Source: Populus alba (taxonomy: Eukaryota; Streptophyta; Magnoliopsida; Malpighiales; Salicaceae). Taken from it: DNA of 64,000 bases. Position numbers and translations under genes: made by a program. The stretch spans positions 14,972,333 to 15,036,332 of the forward strand of contig NC_133293.1 in NCBI RefSeq assembly GCF_005239225.2, in the 5' to 3' direction. Shown here in pieces: positions 51,260-60,373 of this stretch. The number at the start of each line of letters is the position of its first letter. The stretch's first letter is position 1. The notes beneath the pieces are model-generated. The model saw only the letters and a list, made by a program, of their open reading frames with translations, had not been told where the DNA came from and ran no database searches.

Positions 51260-51652
51260 TGTTAATTATTGGAGACAAACAAGCCCCACCATGTGCAAGT
51301 GGGAATCCTAATCCCCCACTTTGCACATGGTGGAGGACACAAAGTGGAGGCAACGGTGGGCATAAATGATGATGTCCTTCCCTCATCCTTGTATATTTAT
51401 GTGCTCTGTGTAGAGCTGTGTGTGGGCGTGAGTATTGTGAGAATACTGAGAAGAAGAACAGACGAGTTGCAGTGTGAAACACAGAGAGAAGAGAGAGCTT
51501 GAGTGTAGAGTTGAGTTGAGAAGATTCTCCTCCTCTTGTTGTTGTATTGTTTCTTTGTAAGCTTGATTAATACAACCAGTAGCTCCGTGGAGTAGGCAAG
51601 TTGCCGAACCACGTAAATTGTGTGTGTTTGAGTTCTGGAAATAAGCCCAAGA
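51260..51652 (+). repeat. 5' LTR
   Basis: It starts TGTTAATTATTGG and ends AAGCCCAAGA, then two bases before the primer-binding site. It contains a long stem-loop (51286-51333), and tgtatatttatg near 51390 is a possible TATA box. The 3' end is ...AAGA and not the usual ...CA, but the target duplication fixes it. Confidence 0.93.
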
Positions 51653-51979
51653 ACTGGTATCAGAGCTTGTTCTTGACAAAGAGGGTGTTTGATCCAAACT
51701 CAAAAATCAAAGATTCTTCAAAAGTGTTTTTAAACATACCATCGTGTGGAGGACAACACGGAAGAATCCACTGTTGAAACCCCGGCGAATAATCGACGTC
51801 CTGCATGACCGCACGCTCCCACACGCGCCTACGCTAGCACATCCCACGCGCACCAACGCGCTGGACGCGCGCCACGCTCCTTCTTCGCCCGGTTTCTGCA
51901 AAACGGGTCGGGTCTGAATGCCACGTCAGCCAAGTCGCACGGTCAACGCCCACGTCACTGCCACGTCCTGCCACGTCAT

Positions 51980-52385
51980 CCATCTGGGTTTTGATTTAGT
52001 GCACCGCAGATGGTAATCGTCTGACACGTGTCTGCATCATCACCGTTTAAGGGTGTTGATCCGGTGCGACTCAGGCACTAATCGGAGGACACGTGGACTA
52101 ATCTGCACCGTCACTGAGTTTTGATCCGGTGCGACTCAGGCTCTAATCTTGTGACACGTGGCTGAATCTTCACCGTTACTGATTTCTGATCAGGTGTGAT
52201 GCAGACTCTTATCTTCGGACACGTGGCTTAATCTGCACCGTTCTGAGTTTTGATCCGGTGCGACGCAGGCTGTAATCTGCTGACACGTGGCTTTATCACA
52301 ACCGCTTTGAGTTTTTATCCGGTGTGACGCAGGCGGTACTCTGTCTGACACGCGGCTGCATCTGAACCGTCCGTTAATCGAAAAC
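51980..52385 (+). repeat. Six tandem 65 bp repeats carrying G-box motifs in the copia leader
   Basis: Repeat units of the form gagttttgatccggtgcgac-(t/g)cagg-ctaatc-g-acacgtgg-ct-aatc-caccgt lie between the LTR and gag. The ACACGTG (or, last, ACACGCG) core starts at 52024, 52089, 52154, 52219, 52283 and 52348, spacing 65, 65, 65, 64 and 65. Five of six hold an intact CACGTG palindrome, the G-box bound by bZIP and bHLH factors, and three read ACACGTGGC, the ABRE form. Just upstream, near 51920-51980, there are four further CACGTC motifs. Confidence 0.88.
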
Positions 52386-52516
52386 TTTAATTGCTAAGAT
52401 CGGAGCCATCCGAAGTCCGATTGGGGTGATCTCAGTGTCATTTCAAAGGTTTTTGGCCATTCCGGACACATCTGTAAGGTCAGATTTGGGAAATTCGAAT
52501 TGGAGAAGTAGTAAAA

Positions 52517-53260
52517 ATGGCAGATGAAATAAAGGCTGCTGGAATTGAAAAATTTGACGGAACAGATTTTGGATACTGGAAAATGCAAATTGAAGATTAT
52601 TTATATGGGAAGAAACTTCATCTTCCCTTATTGGGAAGCAAACCAGAAAAGATGGAAGCAGAAGAATGGCAACTTCTTGATAGACAAGTTCTGGGCATTA
52701 TCCGGCTATCGTTATCAAGAAGAGTTGCTCACAATGTTACGAAAGAAAAATCCACTGCAAAATTGATGGAAGCCTTGTCTGGGATGTATGAGAAGCCATC
52801 AGCAAATAATAAAGTGCACCTGATGAAAAAGTTCAACTTGAAGATGGTTGAAAACACTTCTGTGACACAACACCTCAACAACTTTAATACCATCACAAAT
52901 CAATTGTCATCTATTGAAATTGAGTTTGATGATGAGATTCGTGCACTCATCTTGCTAGCTTCACTTCCAAGCAGTTGGGAAGGCATGAGGACAGCCGTGA
53001 GCAATTCAGCTGGAAAATCCAAACTGAAGTATGATGACATTCGAGACTTGATTTTAGCTGAAGAAGTGCGAAAGAAAGACTCGGGTGAAAGTTCAAGCTC
53101 AAGATCAGCTCTCAACATCAACACTCGAGGGAGGAGACACGATAGAGGCTCATCCAGAGGCAGATCAAAATCCAGATACAGAAGTAAAAGCAAGTTTGGA
53201 TCCAGAAGCAGGTTTGAATGTTGGAATTGTGCAAACCTGGTCATTTCAGTAGGAATGCAC
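52517..53260 (+). pseudogene. Copia gag with disrupted zinc knuckle
   Basis: The frame from ATG 52517 encodes MADEIKAAGIEKFDG, a GYWKMQIEDYL block and the usual retrotransposon gag (UBN2-type) helices. An Arg/Ser-rich basic stretch follows (about residues 195-235), then the start of a CCHC knuckle (ECWNC). Inside the knuckle the frame slips by one base at about 53230. The rest (KPGHFSRN) is read in the next frame, and the final knuckle cysteine is also missing. Gag forms the virus-like particle and packages RNA. This copy's gag would end soon after at 53263. Confidence 0.85.
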
Positions 53261-56200
53261 TAAAACCGAAGAAACCTGAAGCTGACTCTGCAAATGCTAC
53301 CACAAATGAGGTACAAGATGCTTTAATTCTTGCCGTACATAGTCAAATTGATGAGTGGATTCTTGATTCTGGTGCTTCATTCCACTGTACGCCACACAAT
53401 GAAATGCTGCAAAATTATGTTGGAGGAGATCATGGTGTAGTTTATCTGGTCGATGGAACACCACTGAAGATTGTGGGTATAGGAGATGTGCAAATCAAGA
53501 CTATGAATGGATCTATATGGACCTTGCAGAATGTAAGCCATGTTCCTGAATTGAAGAAAAAGTTGATCTCTGTCGGACAACTTGATGATAGTGGTCATTC
53601 AATACTTTTTGCTGGAGGAATGTGGAAAGTATCAAAGGGAGCAATGGTTTTAGCTCGTGGAAAGAAAACCGGCACCCTGTATATGACCACAAGATTTGCA
53701 GACATCATTGCCTCAACTGAAGCAGAAAATCAAACACAGCTATGGCATTGTAGACTTGGCCATATGAGTCAAAAGGGGATGAAGATACTTCAGTCGAATG
53801 GAAAGCTTCCAGAGTTAAAAAATGTCGATCTAGACATTTGTGAAAGCTGTGTTCTTGGAAAACAGAAGAAGGTCAGTTTCTTGAAGGTTGACAGAACTTT
53901 ACGACCAAGAAAGCTAGAACTGGTACACACAGATTTATGGGGACCGTCTCCAGTAGCATCTCTTGGAGGTTCTCGGTATTATGTGACTTTCATTGATGAC
54001 TTCAGCAGAAAGGTATGGGTTTACTTTCTGAAAAATAAATCTGATGTGTTTGAAACATTCAAGAAATGGAAGGCTATGGTTGAGACTGAATCAGGTCTAA
54101 AGTTGAAATGCTTGAGATCTGATAATGGAGGAGAATACATTGATGGAGGTTTCAAGGAGTATTGTGCTGTTAATGGTATCAGAATGGAAAAGACCATTCC
54201 AGGCACACCGCAACAGTAATGGCGTTGCTGAACATGAACAAGACCATCAATGAACGAGCTAGAAGCATGAGGTGCATTCAGGGTTACCTCAAACATTCTG
54301 GCTGACGCAGTTCATACCGCAGTTTACTTGATCAACCGTGGACCATCAGTTCCTTTGGAATTCAGATTGCCCGAGGAAGTATGGAGAGGAAAAGAGGTAC
54401 AACTCTCTCATTGAAGGTCTTGGGTGTGTTTCCTATGTTCACATAGATTCTGATGCTCGCAACAAGTTAGAAGCCAAATCCAAGAAATGTTTCTTCATTG
54501 GCTATGGAGATGAAGAATTTGGATTTCGGTTCTGGGATGATCAGAATAGAAAGATTATCAGAAGCAGGAACGTGATCTTCAATGAGAAAGTTATGTATAA
54601 AGACAGATCAAGTGAAGAAACCAAGATGGCTGATTCAGATACAAGTCCACAAAGATCTGAATTCATAAGATTAGAAGGGCTTCCCGATGTTACTAAGCAG
54701 AACAACAATCAAGAGTCTTTACAAGAAGATTCAAGCACATCTGTGCCCACTTCCACACAAGAAGATGCAGAGCAACTTGAACCAGCTGTTCGCAGGTCTT
54801 CGAGGACGATAAAGCCCCCGCAACGGTTCACACTTTTACTGAATTATATTTTGCTGACAGATGGTGGTGAACCGTTATCTTATGAAGAATCCTTACAAGA
54901 TGGAAACTCAAGCAAGTGGGAGTTAGCCATGAAAGATGAGATGAGTTCGTTGTTGAAGAACAAGACTTGGGAGCTAACAACATTACCTGAAGGAAAGAAG
55001 GCTTTGCAAAATAAGTGGGTCTACAGAGTGAAGACTGAGCATGAAGGAAGTAAACGGTTCAAGGCAAGACTTGTTGTCAAAGGGTTTCAACAAAAGAAAG
55101 GCATTGACTACTCTGAGATTTTTTCTCCAGTTGTTCTGGGGATAGTAGCTGCAGAAAATTTACATTTGGAACAGTTAGATGTAAAAACAGCATTCCTTCA
55201 TGGTGACTTGGAGGAAGATATTTACATGCAACAGCCAGAGGGGTTTGCGATGCAAGGAAAGGAGAATCAAGTCTGCAAGCTACAGAAAAGCCTATACGGT
55301 TTGAAGCAAGCTCCAAGACAGTGGTACAAGAAGTTTGACAACTTCATGTGCAGTTCCGGGTATACAAGACGCCAAGCTGATCATTGTTGCTATGTCAAAC
55401 ATTTTGACAACTCCTACATCATTCTACTATTATATGTAGATGATATGTTGATTGCAGGATCCAGCATTGAGGAGATTGATAAGCTGAAACAGCAGTTGTC
55501 GAAACAGTTTGAAATGAAGGATCTGGGAGCTGCTAAACAAATACTTGGCATGAGAATCATCAGAGATAAAGACAAAGGCATACTAAAGCTCTCACAAACA
55601 GAGTATGTCAAGAAGGTTCTCAGCAGGTTTAATATGGATAATGCTAAACCAGTAAGTACACCACTGGGGAATCATTTCAAGCTCAACAAAGATCATCGCA
55701 AAAACTGAGCTAGAAAGTGGATACATGGATAAGATTCCATACGCCTCAGCTATCGGCTCTTTGATGTATGCTATGGTCTGTACCAGACCAGACATTGCCC
55801 ATACATGGAGTTGTAAAGCCGATATATGAGCAATCCTGGAAAGCAGCATTGGGAGGCAGTGAAATGGATCATGAGGTACTTAAAAGGTTCATCGGAAACT
55901 TGTCTCAGTTTCACAGCTGGTGGTTTGAAACTTGAAGGTTTTGTAGATGCTGATCTAGCAGGAGATGTTGATAGCAGAAAGAGCACTACAGGATATGTTT
56001 ATACTCTAGGAGGTACTGCTGTTTCCTGGAGTTCTACCTTGCAAAAGATCGTTGCTCTTTCAACAACAGAAGCTGAATATGTTGCAGTCTCAGAATCTGC
56101 AAAAGAGATAGTATGGTTGCAGAGTTTCTTGAAAGAATTGGGCAAGTTGAATGGAAAAGGTACTTTGTATAGCGACAGTCAGAGTGCAATCTTCCTTGCC

Positions 56201-56392
56201 AAGAATCCAGCATTTCACTCCAGGACGAAGCATATTCAGATCAAATATCACTTCATCCGACAACTGCTGGACGACGAGCAACTAATGCTAGAAAAGGTCT
56301 GTGGAAGCAAGAATCCAGCCGACATGTTAACCAAAGGAGTTACACTTGATAAACTGAAGTTGTGTAAAACTTCAGTTGGCCTTCAAGGATAA
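53261..56392 (+). pseudogene. Copia pol (protease, integrase, RT, RNase H), broken by frame shifts
   Basis: Segments: 53218-54219 encodes protease (WILDSGAS with the DSG active site), the GAG-pre-integrase domain (LWHCRLGHMSQKGM, CESCVLGKQKK) and the integrase core with Asp in HTDLWG and Asp in RSDNGGE. The frame then breaks at about 54217 and again shortly after, around NGVAE, which holds the third catalytic residue. 54338-55708 encodes reverse transcriptase, with KARLVVKGFQQKKGIDY, LDVKTAFLHGDLEEDIYMQQ and the active-site YVDD. A few residues normally following FSPVV are deleted in frame. Another break at about 55707-55825 precedes RNase H (55826-56392; VDADLAGDVDSRKSTTGY, LSTTEAEYVA, SDSQSAI). 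Catalytic motifs survive but no continuous polyprotein does. Confidence 0.87.
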
Positions 56393-56427
56393 AAGATAAT
56401 TTCATTGTTTGTCTCCAAGTGGGAGAT

Positions 56428-56820
56428 TGTTAATTATTGGAGACAAACAAGCCCCACCATGTGCAAGTGGGAATCCTAATCCCCCACTTTGCACATGGTG
56501 GAGGACACAAAGTGGAGGCAACGGTGGGCATAAATGATGATGTCCTTCCCTCATCCTTGTATATTTATGTGCTCTGTGTAGAGCTGTGTGTGGGCGTGAG
56601 TATTGTGAGAATACTGAGAAGAAGAACAGACGAGTTGCAGTGTGAAACACAGAGAGAAGAGAGAGCTTGAGTGTAGAGTTGAGTTGAGAAGATTCTCCTC
56701 CTCTTGTTGTTGTATTGTTTCTTTGTAAGCTTGATTAATACAACCAGTAGCTCCGTGGAGTAGGCAAGTTGCCGAACCACGTAAATTGTGTGTGTTTGAG
56801 TTCTGGAAATAAGCCCAAGA
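56428..56820 (+). repeat. 3' LTR
   Basis: 393 bases, by eye identical to 51260-51652. It is preceded by the purine tract and followed by the CAGAG target copy. Confidence 0.93.
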
Positions 56821-56825
56821 CAGAG

Positions 56826-57616
56826 ATGTTAATATTTCATCATTCTGAAACTCAACGTTTTCGAGTCTAAAAAGCTAATGCTTCATTAGCTGCATGACGC
56901 ACAGTTGTGTCTGAAAAAATGGTGCTTTCTTGGCAGAAGCGTGTGCTCTTATTGCAGTCTTCTTCTCTATTGCTTTAATTCAACACCAACTTGTGAAGGC
57001 GAGAGTGAGAGAGCTGACAAAGGAGGTTGCACGGTAGCATCAAGGTTCGTTGCTTGAAAGGAAAAAATTGACAATATTTGCGCGCGCGCCAGCAGCAACC
57101 AACCAACCAAGGGAACCCTTGTTGGGATATCGATGTCGTTTTTGAAGACTTGTTACAAACAAATGGGGGTTTGGAATTGATCTCTGTGGCATAAAAATTG
57201 CAGCACAAATGTTACAATTTTCCATGTTTTTGTTTTTCTTTGAGTGGTAGCTTGTGATTTCTATGCTAGCTTTGTAAATTCTGACATGGTGTTTGTTGTG
57301 GACTGAAAATGTTGATATTGATTTATGCTCCAATTTTTCTCTGCAAAACTAATTGCGGAGAAATGAATATTAAATTTCCGGCAAGTTGTGATGTTAACAG
57401 TTTAACACACCACTCCAGACTTGATCAGACTAGGTGTTCAAGAATACATTTCAAATTGTCCTATACTATGACTATCATACTCGCACATTCCTCCTCCTAC
57501 AGAATCAAGAAGCTCAACAGGGCATAAATGGCAAAAGAGAACATTAAGGAAAAAAGAAAAATAATTTTTCCTCATCTTCCTTTGGGATTTACTATTTGTG
57601 AAAAAAATTCGCTAGT
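56826..57616. other. Intergenic DNA after the copia insertion
   Basis: Contains a gcgcgcgcg tract near 57080. Short frames without known motifs only. The upper end is the 3' flank of the CrRLK1L pseudogene. Confidence 0.4.
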
Positions 57617-59880
57617 CTATGGCTCATTATTTGCCTCACGGACTCCAGTCTCCTCAAATCCAGCCATCTCTCTATGAATTGAATATGTGTCTTTTGTTTC
57701 ACTGTCTGCGACCACTTTAGCTCCTGCAGGATTGTCTTGTATTTGTAGAGAAAATTCAAGATTCCACAGCACATCACCCATCGAAGGGCGATTGCATCCA
57801 TGATCAGCTAAACACTTGACTGCTGTCTCAGCGAATTTGTTGTAGCACTCAGGGTCTATGTCTTCCTTTATATGTGGATCAATAATATCCCAAAGAGTTC
57901 CCTTCCTTTGGCAATGTAGAGCCCAATCTGCTAGACTAACTTGTTCTTTAGGCGAGCTAGGATTAAGGGCTGGCCTACCACATAATACTTCAAAAAGGAC
58001 TACCCCGAAAGAGTAGACGTCGGATTTTTCTGTCAATTGTTGCCTACGGAAGTACTCAGGATCCAAGTATCCAAAGCTACCTTTTATTACTGTACTAACA
58101 TGTGTTTGTTTAAGATCAGGTCCAGTTTTCGACAGGCCAAAATCGGAAACTTTTGCGACCCACTTCTCATCCAAGAGAATATTTGTAGTTTTTACATCCC
58201 TGTGAATGATTGTGTGTCTTGCACCGGTGTGGAGATAGTGAAGCCCTTTTGCAGCACCAATACATATCTCCAATCTTTTCTTCCAGGACAAGGCTGGATT
58301 GTTGCTCTTGTAGAGATGCTCCCTAAGAGTACCATTTGCCATATAATCATAAACTAGAACCATTTCCCCTTCTTCTTCACAGAACCCGATTAAAGAGACT
58401 AAATGCTTGTGTCTCAGCTTAGAAAGCATCTCAATTTCGGTCTGGAACTCGTGAACTCCTTGTTCTGAAGAAGGGTTTGATCTCTTGACAGCAACTTTTA
58501 TCCTTTGGTCAATAATGCCTTTGTAAACCTTCCCAAACCCTCCAACTCCTATGACTTGAGATTCGTCGAAGTTCTTGGTAGCGTGTTTAATCCCTGGCAA
58601 CGAAAAATGGTGACATAGGCCTTGTGCAAGGGTTGAAAGATGGCTATTGCAACTGCTTTTACCAGATATTGTTGATCTGCTAGCTGATGTGTGTGAATTT
58701 CCATAGTGGCAACCAATTAGCACTACTTCCAGACTGACTTCCATAATCAGTCCTCCTCTTTCTGTAGACAAAAATGGAGATAGTGGCTGCTATTGCTACT
58801 CCAGCACTCCCACCAAGAATGCCACCAACCACTGGGACAAAACTGGATACTGATGGTGAAAAACCCTTTTTTGCTTCGGCCTGAAGCATCATCGGTGATG
58901 GCACCGGATTTGGGCCAGCCAAATTCCCTCTAGAGTCATTAAGCTTAAAAATCTCCAATCCATTAAGAATCGCATCATAGTATTCTGGCTTGATGGACAC
59001 ACTAGGATGCAATGCCACCCATACTTCATCATCACCACTCCGATCACTAACATAAAAGGCATAATCCTTGTAGACTGGCACTCCTTGAGATCCTGCCCAG
59101 CCTATCACGTCACCACCTTCTTGTGCTGTTCGGTTATTGACATAGATATCGAACACTCTCTGGTTGACCTTTGTTACCTGATATTCACAGAAATGGAACC
59201 TAAAAGCGTACGTAAAATTTGCATCAACCTGAAATACCCATGTCAGATTATAATTCTGATTCACTTTCGAATCTGGCCCCATTGTTCTTGCTGTGCTGTA
59301 AACATCTAAAAGTGCAATAGAATTTAGTAGATTATCAGTAGGGTATTGAATGCTGATGTTAGCTTGAGAAGTGACGCCTCCGGCTGCACCAAATAAATAT
59401 GGTGTATCATCATACCATATTCTTGAAAGGCTTGAGTCCTTGTTTGCGGGAATGAACTGTCCACCAACGTTTAACCTAAACATTGTTTGCAAAGTAGAGC
59501 TTCCAACATCAACAGTTTGGTCACTGAAACCAACCAGTGCCGCGGGCTGGTAAATATCTGGCATTGGAATCACTTCAATGCCGTTAACAAAAGCATATGA
59601 ATCATTATATTTCGAAGAGGGTGTGAAGGTAAGATTGAGAGTGCCAGAATCAATTGGTATTAGAGAGAATTCCCTGATAATATAGGCAAGCGTAAGGGCC
59701 TGTGAAGTAATGGAGGCACTGAAATTGTTAAGGAGGGTGAAACTATTTGCAGTAACAGAGAAATAAGAATTGTTAGGATCAAGAGAGCTATAGGTAGAAG
59801 GATAAAAATGGAGCCTGACCCAAAGGCGACTCTTTGTAGGAACAGAAAACTTGTATGTAGATTCAGATGTAAATATTTTC
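57617..59880 (-). pseudogene. CrRLK1L receptor kinase (ANXUR/FERONIA family), 5'-truncated and frameshifted
   Basis: On the minus strand the extracellular part (59880-58680) encodes malectin-like sequence: [58 protein letters not shown], then a transmembrane segment ([21 protein letters not shown]). The kinase follows ([57 protein letters not shown]) and ends near 57617. All catalytic residues are present. The juxtamembrane frame breaks at about 58704-58710: extracellular and kinase parts are in different frames. The 5' end stops at 59880 in AT-rich DNA after an in-frame TAA, removing the signal peptide and roughly the first 100 residues. Such receptors bind RALF peptides and control wall integrity and pollen-tube growth. 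The kinase tail resembles ANXUR most, from memory. Confidence 0.85.
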
Positions 59881-60373
59881 TTAATTTAAAAATATTACCA
59901 ATCTAAATATCTCTCTTTCTCTAATAAGCTGGAAGAATTTTTTAATACATGGAACTCAATCTTGAAATATAAAGATATTTGAATCGATGCAGTCTTGAGT
60001 TTAACTTTTACAGATTTTTATTTTTTTATTTTTTAAATATTATTTTTTTTAAATTTAGATTTTCTTAATATGATAATATTAAAAATAAATTTTAAAAGAA
60101 ATACATTTTTTTTAATATATTTATAAACAATAAAATACTAAAAAAAAAAAACTATACAAGCCCAGCATAATAAACCGAAAATAACTGTGGTAGATTTTCC
60201 GAGACGAACAAGGCCTGCCAACCAGTTTCTCTGGGCAACGAGAGAAGCCCAAAGCCGAAAGACCAGACATACAATAGAAATATCTTTAGCTAGCCGCGAA
60301 ACTCCGTTAGGAAAAAAAAAAAGATTGGGCATTTAACGGATAATAACCTATCAACCGCTCTGTGCCTTTTGTC
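59881..60373. other. Intergenic region between the CrRLK1L relic and the LdpA-like gene
   Basis: AT-rich, including a copy of the dispersed AT-rich repeat (about 60050-60140). The last ~200 bases, less AT-rich, should hold the promoter and leader of the LdpA-like gene. No clear TATA box chosen. Confidence 0.45.

Larger units (their letters stand above)
51260..56820 (+). mobile_element. Ty1/copia LTR retrotransposon, complete ends, defective coding
   Basis: The element is 5561 bp, bounded by two 393 bp LTRs that read the same base for base. A 5-base target duplication, CAGAG, lies at 51255-51259 and 56821-56825. The primer-binding site TGGTATCAGAGC (51655-51666) matches the 3' end of initiator tRNA-Met, and a purine tract aagtgggaga (56417-56426) precedes the 3' LTR. 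Domain order gag, protease, integrase, reverse transcriptase, RNase H is that of copia. The sequence style (GTDFGYWK in gag, LWHCRLGHM) suggests the Tork/Tnt1 lineage. Coding is interrupted at several places, so mobilisation needed proteins from another copy. Confidence 0.93.

Noticed and set aside
57080..57092. gcgcgcgcg tract as a Z-DNA regulatory element
   Set aside because: Too short and isolated to support a claim.
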